Notes under the pieces: model-generated
What the model saw: the letters and a program-made list of their open reading frames with translations, nothing else
What the model was told of the DNA's origin: nothing
Databases searched by the model: none
In this document: positions 1 to 7,474 of the stretch, piece by piece
Layout of the letters: each line of letters begins with the position of its first letter
Position numbering within the stretch: the stretch's first letter is position 1
Program-made: the position numbers and the translations under genes
From: JAKAXG01 sp035702985
Lineage (GTDB): Bacteria > Actinomycetota > Acidimicrobiia > Acidimicrobiales > Palsa-688
Length of the DNA stretch: 64,000 nt
Direction: 5' to 3'
Assembly: GCA_035702985.1 (NCBI GenBank)
Contig: DASSZD010000003.1
Location: 6,486 to 70,485 of the forward strand

Positions 1-136
1 GGTGCCGTCCCACTTGAGTTCCTGCGCACGCCATAGGCCTAAAGCGGCCGGCCTCTATTCGCGGGAGGCGTATCCGAGGAAATCGAGTTCGAACAAGTGT
101 TCGATGATTGTCAGATGGGCTCTATATGCTGAAGTC

Positions 137-1426
137 ATGGGATGCATCGAGGTGTTCTCTGATTGGCCGGTGGAGCGGTTGGAGGCGGAGCTGTGTTCGC
201 TGTCGGCGCGGGTGGCGGCGGCGACGTGCGGGTTCCTCCTGGCGGTGGGGGAGTACGACCGGCGCCGGGGGTGGGAGGTGTGGGAGTGCCGGGATATGGC
301 GGCCTGGTTGTCGTGGAGGTGTGGGATCACCCCGGTGACGGCCAGGGAGCAGGTGCGGGTGGCCCGGGCGTTGGATGAGTTCTCACTGGTGCGGGAGCGG
401 TTCGGGGAGGGGCGGCTGTCGTATTCGCAGGTGCGGGCGATTGTGCGGGTCGTGACCCCGGAGACGGAGGAGGCGTTGGTGGAGCTGGCGGCGGTGTCGA
501 CGGCGGCGCAACTGGAGACGATCACCAGGGCGTTCCGCCGCTCGTGCCGCCAGTCGGCTGAGACGGCAGAGGCCCGTCACCGGTCTCGGTTCCTGCGTTA
601 CGGGTGGGATGACGACGGGAACCTGGTCGGCAGTTTCTGTCTGCCGGCAGAGGAGGGCGCGGCGCTGATCAGAGCGGTGGAGGGGGCGGTTCCCGCCGGC
701 CGGATGGCCGAGGCGGACGCCGACGGGGCTCGGGATTCGTATGGGGCGGTGCGGGCGGACGCCCTGGTCGAGTTGGTGTCGGCCGGGGCCGGCCGGGATG
801 GGGACGACGATTTCGACCGCGGCTACCTGGTGACGGTGGTGGCCGACGAGTCGGGCCTGCAGGGCGACCCCGGGGAGGGACCGATGGGGGAGTGTCGGGT
901 GGATGACGGCCCGGGTTTGGCATCCGAGACGGTGCAGCGCCTGGTGTGTGACGCGGCGGTGGTGACGGTGGTGGAGGACGGACGGGGCGGAGCGCTGGAT
1001 CTGGGACGGCGCACCCGCCGGCCGAGCAGGGCCCTGCGGCGCGCCATGCGTTTGAGGGACGGGCATTGCCAGTTCCCGGGGTGCGAGTGCCGGCGGGTGC
1101 AGGCCCATCACATGCGCCGCTGGGGGACGGGCGGCCCGACCAGCTTGGACAATCTGGTGAGCTTGTGCCGGTTCCATCACCGCCGGGTCCACGAGGGCGG
1201 CTACCGGGTCCTGCTGGATCAGCGGGGCGGACGGCACTTCTACCACCCGGCCGGCTACGAGCTGCAGCCCACACCGTCCATCGGCCCCGCCCCCGACGAC
1301 AGCGACCGGTACTACCAGGGCATCCACCCCTACGAGTCCGGATGGGACGGCAGCCGCCTCGACCTGGGCCTCACCCTGGACTGCCTCCACCAACACGGCG
1401 ATTCCGCTGAATCAACCACCGCCTAG
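137..1426 (+). CDS. DUF222/HNH endonuclease-domain protein (13E12 type)
   Basis: The 429-residue protein has an all-helical N-terminal DUF222-like region (about residues 1-280) and a C-terminal HNH nuclease domain. C311 and C316 (CQFPGC), the pair H324-H325, an Asn in DNLVSLC and the final HHRRVH supply the expected zinc and catalytic residues. Proteins of this architecture are multicopy in actinobacteria and resemble the mycobacterial REP13E12 family, so a mobile or nuclease role is likely but unproven. The start at 137 is chosen because a -10-like TATGCT (125-130) lies 6 bases before the ATG and there is no ribosome binding site. A longer reading from base 2 has no family-like sequence. The last codons contain the first copy of a 14-bp palindrome repeated twice downstream. 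Confidence 0.85.
   Translation: MGCIEVFSDWPVERLEAELCSLSARVAAATCGFLLAVGEYDRRRGWEVWECRDMAAWLSWRCGITPVTAREQVRVARALDEFSLVRERFGEGRLSYSQVRAIVRVVTPETEEALVELAAVSTAAQLETITRAFRRSCRQSAETAEARHRSRFLRYGWDDDGNLVGSFCLPAEEGAALIRAVEGAVPAGRMAEADADGARDSYGAVRADALVELVSAGAGRDGDDDFDRGYLVTVVADESGLQGDPGEGPMGECRVDDGPGLASETVQRLVCDAAVVTVVEDGRGGALDLGRRTRRPSRALRRAMRLRDGHCQFPGCECRRVQAHHMRRWGTGGPTSLDNLVSLCRFHHRRVHEGGYRVLLDQRGGRHFYHPAGYELQPTPSIGPAPDDSDRYYQGIHPYESGWDGSRLDLGLTLDCLHQHGDSAESTTA
1400..1413. repeat. 14-bp palindromic repeat, copy 1
   Basis: GATTCCGCTGAATC: arms GATTC/GAATC around CGCT. This copy lies inside the last codons of the HNH gene. Confidence 0.7.
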
Positions 1427-1596
1427 CGACCAGGCGCGGCCGGTCCCGGTGGGGTGGTATCGGGTGCCGGGAGGGCGCCGGCAGGCGGCGGTGGGGCGAG
1501 GCGGGCGGCCCAGGCTCACTCCTGGAGCGTCACCCGACGGGCTGACGGGACAAGCGTCCGGGTGCGACCGGCGCGCGGCCAGGTGCGGTGGCCGGA

Positions 1597-1610
1597 GATT
1601 CCGCTGAATC
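1597..1610. repeat. 14-bp palindromic repeat, copy 2
   Basis: Identical to copy 1 over all 14 bases, 197 bp further on. The flanks differ, so the conserved unit is just the palindrome. Confidence 0.7.
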
Positions 1611-1727
1611 CCCCGGCGCCACGGCGGGTGCCACCGGGATTCCCGGCAATTGCCCGTCGGCAGGCGGGCGACGCGTCGGCCGGCGTCGCGCCAGGTAGGG
1701 ACCCGAGCGCAGAGCGGCGCCGGCGCC

Positions 1728-1741
1728 GATTCCGCTGAATC
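1728..1741. repeat. 14-bp palindromic repeat, copy 3
   Basis: Identical third copy, 131 bp after copy 2. No exact fourth copy was noticed elsewhere in the window. Confidence 0.7.
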
Positions 1742-1804
1742 GCCGGCACGGGTGGTCAGGCGCCGGCCGGGCGGCCACACTCCGTGCTGGCCTACGGTGA
1801 GCAG

Positions 1805-1975
1805 ATGGAACCAGGCGCGGCGGTAGGCGGACATGAGGATCTGCGGCGGCTGTACCGGGCGCCGTCCCCGCGGTCGCTGGACAAGGAGATCGACCCGACC
1901 ACGGATCAGCAGTTCCAGGCTGCCCTCGAGCAGTCCTGTTCCAGGAGCACCTGGGCCATGGGCGGGGAGCTGTGA
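1805..1975 (+). CDS. Short ORF coupled to VOC gene, possible truncated PPOX-like remnant
   Basis: 56 codons starting at an ATG that lies 6 bases after TACGGT (1793-1798), the leaderless pattern seen throughout the window. The stop overlaps the GTG of the next gene (GTGA at 1972-1975), which suggests translational coupling. The stretch LRRLYRAPSPRSLDKEID resembles the N-terminus of flavin-binding pyridoxamine-oxidase-like proteins, after which the expected barrel is missing. It may be a decayed gene kept as an upstream ORF. No function can be assigned, and it could equally be a non-functional open frame. Confidence 0.35.
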   Translation: MEPGAAVGGHEDLRRLYRAPSPRSLDKEIDPTTDQQFQAALEQSCSRSTWAMGGEL

Positions 1976-2397
1976 GCGGCGGCCGACCCCGGTTCCATCT
2001 GGCCGTGCCGGTCGACGACCTCGGTGCGGCCCGCCGCTTCTACGGGGAGGTGCTGGGCTGCCCCCAGGGCCGGGAATCCGACACCTGGGTGGACTGGGAC
2101 CTCCAGGGCCACCAGGTGGTTACCCACCTGGTGGAGGCCGGGGAGCGGGTAGCCGGGCGGAACCCGGTCGACGGCCACGACGTCCCGGTCCCGCACTTCG
2201 GGCTGCTGCTCGGCGTCGAGGAATTCCAGCGGCTGGCCGACCGGCTGGCCCGGGCGGGGGTGGAGTTCGTCATCCCCCCGCACGTGCGCTTTCCGGGGCA
2301 GGCCGGCGAGCAGTGGACCATGTTCTGCTACGACCCGGCCGGCAACGCCCTGGAGTTCAAGGCCTTCGCCGACGACGCCGACGTCTTCCGGCGGTGA
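1972..2397 (+). CDS. VOC superfamily (glyoxalase/dioxygenase-like) protein
   Basis: 141 residues with two beta-alpha-beta-beta-beta modules typical of the vicinal oxygen chelate fold. The N-terminal FHLAVPVDDL supplies the first metal-ligand His, VPHFGLLL the second-module His, and ALEFK near the C-terminus the Glu. The segment YDPAGNALEFK is a family hallmark. The GTG start overlaps the stop of the preceding short ORF. The substrate cannot be told from sequence; glyoxalase, extradiol dioxygenase and antibiotic-binding proteins all share the fold. It is a cytosolic single-domain protein of normal length for the family. Confidence 0.8.
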   Translation: MSGGRPRFHLAVPVDDLGAARRFYGEVLGCPQGRESDTWVDWDLQGHQVVTHLVEAGERVAGRNPVDGHDVPVPHFGLLLGVEEFQRLADRLARAGVEFVIPPHVRFPGQAGEQWTMFCYDPAGNALEFKAFADDADVFRR

Positions 2398-2585
2398 GCC
2401 CCGCCTGAGGCCCGCCGGCGCCGGCGCCGGGCCCGGCGCAGGCCGCCTCGGCGCTGATCCCACCACTGCGGGGGGCCGGCGGGGCGGGCCCGGAGGTGGA
2501 CGGCCGGCCAGACCTCGGCCCGGGCCGCGGGACGGGGCGTAGCATCGCGGGCAGGCAGGGGAGGAACAAGAGGAGGGAGGCGGAC

Positions 2586-2753
2586 ATGCGCCTGGGCCGG
2601 GAGCAGTCGATGGGCGTGGTGGAGGAGGCGGCGCCGGCGCCGGCGCCCGTGGAGATCCACCGGGGGGAAGAACCGGTCAGCCGGGGCTACGCGGTGGCGG
2701 ACCCGCCGCCGCCCGGCTCCGCCGGGGAGGACGCCCTCACCCGGTCCCGGTAG
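2586..2753 (+). CDS. Small Pro/Ala-rich ORF, hypothetical
   Basis: 55 codons. The start is supported by a strong purine run (GGAGGGAGG) just upstream of the ATG and by a TAGCAT -10-like box at 2540-2545, which would give a short leader. The product (MRLGREQSMGVVEEAAP...) is low complexity with no recognisable domain. It could be real or an artefact of G+C-rich sequence. Confidence 0.35.
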   Translation: MRLGREQSMGVVEEAAPAPAPVEIHRGEEPVSRGYAVADPPPPGSAGEDALTRSR

Positions 2754-2765
2754 CGCGGGTAGCCG

Positions 2766-3473
2766 GTGATGGGCCTGGCTCTCCGCCGGTCACTGCCGGT
2801 AGAACGGCCGGCCGGCCCGCTGCACGGGTACAAGCTGGCCTACCCGATGCTGTCGGCCGACGGCGGCCGGTCGGGGTTCGGCGGGGTGTGGTCCAGCGGG
2901 CAGGCGGTGTACGGGCTCAGCGCAACCGCCGTGTGCTTCTGGAACGGCCGGCACTCCCCGCCGAAGCGCCGGTGCACGTGCGGGTTCTACTGCCTGCACA
3001 CCTATGACGCCGCCCTGGCCATGGCCTGCGACGCCCAGTACCGCTCCACCGTCATAATCGAGGTGGCGGTGGCCGGACGGTTCATCCGGTACGACGACGG
3101 GTTCCGCTACAGCAGCCAGCGGGTGCTGTCGGCCCGGACCCACCGCTGCCTGTGCGGGAGCCCGGCCACCGTCCTGGTGGACAGCGGCACCGGCATAACC
3201 GGCTGGCGGCGGCTCCGGCCCTGCTGCCAGCGGTGCAGCCTCCACAAGGAGACCCTGACGCTGCCGGAGTTCGGGGACCTCCTCGGGGACCCCACGCTGG
3301 CCACCGTCGACGCCCGCATAGCGTCCCGCCCGGGGCCCGGCCTGGCCGCCGGCACCTGCCCCGGCCCCGACGGCGACACCGGCTCCGCCGTCAGTGTCCT
3401 GACCGCGGAGGTGGCCCTGCTGCAGGCCCGCGTCGACAGCCTCCAGGCCCAGCTGTCCCGCCTGACCCGCTGA
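2766..3473 (+). CDS. Cys-rich protein with CTCGFYCLH motif, unknown
   Basis: 235 residues from a GTG that is followed directly by an ATG. I do not recognise the family. The centre carries a short Cys motif (RRCTCGFYCLH) of the C-x-C-G-x-Y type that recurs in many small actinobacterial and phage proteins. Two further Cys clusters follow (CLCGS; CCQRCSLH), which could bind metal. The last 25 residues form a leucine-heptad helix that may oligomerise. No signal peptide or membrane segment is visible. It ends ahead of a strong hairpin. Confidence 0.6.
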   Translation: MMGLALRRSLPVERPAGPLHGYKLAYPMLSADGGRSGFGGVWSSGQAVYGLSATAVCFWNGRHSPPKRRCTCGFYCLHTYDAALAMACDAQYRSTVIIEVAVAGRFIRYDDGFRYSSQRVLSARTHRCLCGSPATVLVDSGTGITGWRRLRPCCQRCSLHKETLTLPEFGDLLGDPTLATVDARIASRPGPGLAAGTCPGPDGDTGSAVSVLTAEVALLQARVDSLQAQLSRLTR

Positions 3474-3538
3474 GACGACCGGGTCCCGCGCCGCCCGCAG
3501 CGGACCGGGTCCGAGCGCCGCTCCGCAGCCCGACGGCC

Positions 3539-3569
3539 GAGAGGGGCCCGGCACCGCCGGGCCCCTCTC
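3539..3569. terminator. Bidirectional hairpin between convergent genes
   Basis: A perfect 14-bp stem, GAGAGGGGCCCGGC, with a 3-base loop (ACC), lies between the plus-strand gene ending at 3473 and the minus-strand gene ending at 3612. There is no T-tract on either side, so it may act as a Rho-independent terminator of the no-U type or as a 3' end stabiliser. Confidence 0.7.
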
Positions 3570-3611
3570 GGATTGGACCACCGGGCGCCGGGCCGGAGTC
3601 GGCCCGGCCGG

Positions 3612-5138
3612 TCAGGCGCCGCTACCGCTACCGCCACCGCCACCGCCGCCGCCACTCGCCGAGAGAGTGAGCTGGAGTGTGGTGGTGGATGCCGTGGTGC
3701 TGGTCCCGTTGCCGCCGTTGATCGTGACCCCGGCGCCGATGCTGAAGGTCAGCGTGTAGCTTCCGGCCGGGGAGGCCGGCCAGTTGTAACCGAAGACGAC
3801 CGCACCGCTCGAGTTGATCTCCGCGGTGATGGGCCCGTCATAGACGGTTCCGGACGGGCCGGTGATCTTCAGGGTGGCGCCCGGACCCCAGACGTGGGTC
3901 ACCATGTTGACCCCGTCGCTCAGAACCGTGGTGCCGTCGGTCCCGTAGGTCGCGTACCGGTCAGCGAGAGTGGGTGTCAGGTTGGTGATCGGGTAGCCCA
4001 CGCTCCCGATGGCGCCCGGATCGGTCGTGTCGAGCAGGGCCACCTCCACCCGGTTCTGCTTGTTGGCACGAGCCGCCGACAGCAGGTTGTCTCCCCACGC
4101 GGCGGCCACGGTGGCCGAGCTCCGCTCGGTGCAGGTGGCGCTCCAGGTCGCCCCGGTGCCCTGGATCCAGTAGCCCGGATAGTGCGATATGCCGACGACC
4201 GGGGCGTTGAGCGGCTTCCCTCCCATCGATCCGTAGAAGACGGAATCACCGAAGTTGAACACCCCTCCGTCGGAGGCCACCAGTTCGTATCCCTGTCCGG
4301 TGGGGGAGGAAGCGATGCCGACGATGGGCTTGTTGAGGGGTGTGCCGCCCATGGACCCGTAGAAGGGGGCGTTGAAGCTGAAGACCCCTCCGTCGGAGGC
4401 GGCCAGCCAGTACCCGCCAGTGGCCGGGTCGGTGGCCACCCCGACGACGGGCTTGGTGAGGGGCGTGCCGCCCATCGACCCGTGGAAGACGGAATCGCCG
4501 AAGTTGAACACCCCTCCGTCGGAGGCCACCAGTTCGTATCCCTGTCCGGTGGGGGAGGAGGCGATGCCGACGATGGGCTTGTTGAGGGGTGTGCCGCCCA
4601 TGGACCCGTAGAAGGGGGCGTTGAAGCTGAAGACCCCTCCGTCGGAGGCGGCCAGCCAGTAGCCGCCCGTGGCCGGGTCGGTGGCCATGCCGACAATGGG
4701 CTTGTTGAGAGGCTTGCCGGCCATGGATCCGTAAGAGGGGGCGTTGAAGCTGAAGACTGCTCCGTCCGATCCGACCAACCAGTACCCCCGCCAGTTGGCT
4801 GTGGAGGCGATGGCGACTATCGGCTTGTTCAGCGGTGTGGCTCCCATGGAGCCGATGAACGGTGCGCTTCCCAAGGCAAATACCCCGCCGTCAGAAGCGG
4901 CCTCCCAGTAGCCACCGGCCCTGGGTCCCTGCGGGCTCTGCGGTGTCGACGCACACGAGACCCGGAGGGCCGGTGCGCCCGCCGCGGTCGAGCTCGGAAC
5001 GAAGATCGCCGGCACAGACAGGTTGTTTCCCACTGTCTCGGTTTCTCCTCCACCCGATCCGGCCGCGGTGGCTGCCGGCGCCAGAAGTGACAGACCGAGG
5101 ACCGCGCCGCCGATGCTGGACAAAAGTACCCTTCTCAT
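3612..5138 (-). CDS. Secreted protein with six about 41-residue GYW/DGGVF repeats
   Basis: 508 residues. A signal peptide (residues 1-26) has an RR start, a hydrophobic core and an ATAA end. Residues about 77-323 are six repeats of 39-42 residues, with Tyr at 77, 119, 160, 201, 243 and 284 and the pattern GYWLxASDGGVFSFxxxxFxGSMGG. These repeats probably form a beta-propeller-like or solenoid fold. The repeats appear to interrupt a host domain: GNNLSVPAIFV before them and AWGDNLLSA after them belong together in other secreted proteins (from memory). The C-terminus is a Gly/Ser tail. A clear AAGGAG precedes the ATG. Likely an exported or cell-surface protein. The ligand is unknown. Confidence 0.8.
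   Translation of the reverse strand: MRRVLLSSIGGAVLGLSLLAPAATAAGSGGGETETVGNNLSVPAIFVPSSTAAGAPALRVSCASTPQSPQGPRAGGYWEAASDGGVFALGSAPFIGSMGATPLNKPIVAIASTANWRGYWLVGSDGAVFSFNAPSYGSMAGKPLNKPIVGMATDPATGGYWLAASDGGVFSFNAPFYGSMGGTPLNKPIVGIASSPTGQGYELVASDGGVFNFGDSVFHGSMGGTPLTKPVVGVATDPATGGYWLAASDGGVFSFNAPFYGSMGGTPLNKPIVGIASSPTGQGYELVASDGGVFNFGDSVFYGSMGGKPLNAPVVGISHYPGYWIQGTGATWSATCTERSSATVAAAWGDNLLSAARANKQNRVEVALLDTTDPGAIGSVGYPITNLTPTLADRYATYGTDGTTVLSDGVNMVTHVWGPGATLKITGPSGTVYDGPITAEINSSGAVVFGYNWPASPAGSYTLTFSIGAGVTINGGNGTSTTASTTTLQLTLSASGGGGGGGGSGSGA
4252..4749 (-). repeat. Near-identical 249-bp tandem duplication inside the repeat gene
   Basis: Bases 4252-4500 and 4501-4749 each encode two repeat units. 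The first about 170-190 bases match with only a few differences, while the rest has diverged. This points to recent duplication or gene conversion of a two-unit block within an older six-unit array. Confidence 0.75.
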
Positions 5139-5285
5139 GCCCGCTCCTTTTCTTGCCTTGTTGCGCCTCTCCCGGATGAACCCAGGAGAATGTCCCCAGA
5201 AGGATGGGAACCGATACCGGCATTGTCAGCCGGTTCGGAGAAGACGGTCAGAGCCGTTCGGCACCTCTCTGTGTGGCCGCTCCGG

Positions 5286-6482
5286 TCACCAATTGGACGC
5301 CATGCCGACGACGGGATTGTTCAGCTTCAGGCCGGCCGCCGACCCGTAGAAGGGGGCGTCGCCGAAGGTGAACACGCCGCCGTCGGCCGCCGCCAGCCGG
5401 TAGCCGCCGCCGGTCGGCGTGACCGCCATGCCGACCACCGGGGCGGCCAGCACCCGGCCGTCCAGCGAGCCCTGGAAGGGGGCGTCGCCGAAGGTGAACA
5501 CCCCGCCGTCGGATGTCACCAACCGGTAGCCGCCGCCGGTCGGCGTGACCGCCATGCCGACCACCGGGGCGTCGAGCAACCTTCCGCCCATCGAGCCGTA
5601 GAAGGGGGCGTCGAAGCTGAACACCCCCCCGTCGGAGGCGACCAGCCAGTAGCCGCCGGTGGCCGGGTCGGTGGCCATGCCGACGATGGGCTTGTTGAGC
5701 GCCTTGCCGCCGAGCGAGCCGTAGAAGGGGGCTGCGCCGAAGGTGAACACTCCTCCGTCGGAGGCGACCAGCCAGTAGCCGCCGGTGGCCGGGTCGGTGG
5801 CCATGCCGACGATCGGTCTGTTGAGGGCGTGGCCGCCGAGCGAGCCGTAGAAGGGGGCTGCGCCGAAGGTGAACACTCCTCCGTCGGCCCCGGCCAGCCG
5901 GTAGCCCGCCGGCCCGGTGTTCCCCTGTACTCGCATCACCGCGAGCGGATCCCAGCCCTCGGGCGGGATCTTCGCCCAGCCGGTCTCGCAATCGTCAGCC
6001 TGCGCGGACTCCGCCGCGGCCAGCGGGCGGTAGCGCACCCGGAAGAGCATCTGACCGCCCGCCAGCTCCCGCACGTCGGTCCGGACCAGCACGTCCTGCC
6101 CGTCGAACCTGGTTTCGCCGACGGCGTGGGCGGTGATCGCACCCGCCGGGTAGGTCATGCCGCAGTTGCCGTTGGAGGGCTGGCCCGGCAGGTGCTGCCA
6201 CACCCGGCACCAGTTCGCCACCACCAGTCGCTGCGAGCCGACGGAGACGATCATCGTGCCGGCGGGCGCCCCCGCCGCGTCGGTCGATACGCCCAGGAAG
6301 TAACCCGGCGCAGCCGCCCCCTGGCCGCCGGCCTGGGCGACCACCTGCAGGCTGGGGTCGCTGCGGCCATTGCACATCTCCGGAAGCGGGGCGGCCGCCC
6401 CCGACGGAGCCGCCCTCAGGGCGACCAGCCCGAACGTTACAGCCATCATGGCGGTCAGGAGCACAGCAATCCGGCGCCTCAC
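5286..6482 (-). CDS. Secreted protein with five C-terminal GYW/DGGVF repeats
   Basis: 398 residues with a signal peptide (about 1-30, AAPSGAAA end). An N-terminal domain of about 160 residues has paired cysteines and no family I recognise. Five repeats of 41-42 residues then begin at Tyr194, 236, 278, 319 and 361 and run to the very C-terminus. The repeats are the same family as in the protein encoded just downstream on the same strand, but the N-terminal domains are unrelated, so the repeat block behaves as a module. GGAGGGG lies 5 bases before the GTG start. The gap to the neighbour is 147 bp, so separate transcription is possible. Confidence 0.78.
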   Translation of the reverse strand: MRRRIAVLLTAMMAVTFGLVALRAAPSGAAAPLPEMCNGRSDPSLQVVAQAGGQGAAAPGYFLGVSTDAAGAPAGTMIVSVGSQRLVVANWCRVWQHLPGQPSNGNCGMTYPAGAITAHAVGETRFDGQDVLVRTDVRELAGGQMLFRVRYRPLAAAESAQADDCETGWAKIPPEGWDPLAVMRVQGNTGPAGYRLAGADGGVFTFGAAPFYGSLGGHALNRPIVGMATDPATGGYWLVASDGGVFTFGAAPFYGSLGGKALNKPIVGMATDPATGGYWLVASDGGVFSFDAPFYGSMGGRLLDAPVVGMAVTPTGGGYRLVTSDGGVFTFGDAPFQGSLDGRVLAAPVVGMAVTPTGGGYRLAAADGGVFTFGDAPFYGSAAGLKLNNPVVGMASNW

Positions 6483-6543
6483 GACCCCTCCGTTCAGAAG
6501 AGAATCCTGAAGCCAGATTCAGCCGAAAAGGCACTGACCCGTG

Positions 6544-6607
6544 TAGAGCCGTTGGTCCACTCGTTCCGGACGAGCGGCCCGGTCGCCGCCGACCCGGAAG
6601 GGCTCTA
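6544..6607 (-). other. Candidate three-way-junction structure after folD
   Basis: The outer 7-bp helix pairs TAGAGCC (6544-6550) with GGCTCTA (6601-6607, which includes the folD stop). Two inner hairpins are CTCGT/ACGAG (6560-6564/6570-6574) and GGTCG/CGACC (6581-6585/6590-6594). It could be the folD 3' end or terminator, or a chance fold in G+C-rich DNA. Confidence 0.35.
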
Positions 6608-7474
6608 GGACAGGATTCCGGCCCGGCGCTCGGCGGCGGCGACCGTGTTGCGCAGCAGCATGGCCACCGTGGTGACGCCGACCCCGCCCAGGCGGGGCGT
6701 GACCCAGCCGGCCACCTCGGCGCAGGACTCGTCCACGTCGGAGAGGGCGCGGCGGCCCTGCCAGCTCATGCCCCCGCCGATCACCACCGAGCCGGGTCCG
6801 ATCACCTCGGGGGTGATCATGTTCGGGACGCCGGCGGCGCCGACCACGATGTCGGCCTGGCGGGTGATGTCCCGCCAGTCCGGCACACCGGTGTGCACGA
6901 CGGTTACGGCGGCGTTGGCCCCCGGCTCCTTCAGCGACATCAGCATCGACAGGGGTCGGCCCAGGGTGGGGCCCCGGCCCACGATGACCATCCTTTTTCC
7001 GGAAACGTCGATCCCGTAGTGCAACAGCATGGCCTGGATGCCGATCGGCGTGCAGGGCCGGGGGGCGCCCCTCTGGCCCAGGGCCAGCAGTCCCAGGTTG
7101 GTGGGGTGCAACCCGTCGGCGTCCTTGGCCGGGTCCATGGCCGACACCGCCTGGTTGAAGTCGAAGCCGGACGGTACCGGGTGCTGGACGATGTAGCCGT
7201 CGATGGCCGGGTCGGCGTTGAGCTGGGCCAGCGCCTCCAGCAGGTCGTCCTGGGTGCGGTCGGCGGGGATGCGCACGTCGACCGAGACGATCCCCACCCG
7301 CTCGCACGCCTCGTGCTTCTTGGCGACGTAGCCGGCGCTGGCCGGGTCGTCCCCCACCAGCACCGTGGCCAGGCCCACCGACTCCCCGGTGTCGGCCAGG
7401 CGGGCCACCCGCTTGGTGACGTCGTCGAGGACGGCCTCGGCCACCGGGCCGCCGGACATGATGTTGGCGGTCAA
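6605..7474 (-). CDS. folD: Bifunctional methylene-THF dehydrogenase / methenyl-THF cyclohydrolase
   Basis: 289 residues, the usual FolD length. It oxidises 5,10-methylene-THF with NADP and hydrolyses the product to 10-formyl-THF, the donor used by PurN and PurH encoded just upstream. Visible motifs are YVAKKHEACERVGI (catalytic Lys), DPAKDADGLHPTNLG and VIVGRGPTLGRPL (dinucleotide loop). The usual VQLPLP is VQHPVP here. The start is the TTG that overlaps the purH stop (TTGA), because LTANIMSGGPVAEAV then aligns with the family's MTAxILDGKxxA; a start at the ATG at 7459 would cut this off. Last gene of a purN-purH-folD operon. Confidence 0.92.
   Translation of the reverse strand: MTANIMSGGPVAEAVLDDVTKRVARLADTGESVGLATVLVGDDPASAGYVAKKHEACERVGIVSVDVRIPADRTQDDLLEALAQLNADPAIDGYIVQHPVPSGFDFNQAVSAMDPAKDADGLHPTNLGLLALGQRGAPRPCTPIGIQAMLLHYGIDVSGKRMVIVGRGPTLGRPLSMLMSLKEPGANAAVTVVHTGVPDWRDITRQADIVVGAAGVPNMITPEVIGPGSVVIGGGMSWQGRRALSDVDESCAEVAGWVTPRLGGVGVTTVAMLLRNTVAAAERRAGILS

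Larger units (their letters stand above)
1427..1804. other. Intergenic stretch after the HNH gene
   Basis: There is no convincing gene here. Several frames are open on both strands, but they show only G+C-rich low-complexity translations. The stretch holds palindrome copies 2 and 3 and, at its end, a TACGGT -10-like box (1793-1798) for the next ORF. Confidence 0.6.

Noticed and set aside
383..1396. Long open frame opposite the HNH gene
   Set aside because: It is a shadow of G+C-rich coding sequence: Pro/Arg/His/Val-rich, no domain and no start signal.
3612..5138. Anchoring of the secreted repeat proteins by the local sortase
   Set aside because: Neither protein has an LPXTG/LAXTG-type signal, C-terminal hydrophobic helix or basic tail.
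4172..5903. Regular DNA repeats that could suggest a CRISPR array
   Set aside because: The period is 117-126 bp and every unit translates in one frame to the same GYW/DGGVF protein motif; there are no unique spacers.
6544..6607. A possible tRNA gene
   Set aside because: It has a 7-bp closing stem, but at 64 bases it lacks a T-arm and a GTTCRA-type loop; kept only as a structured element.
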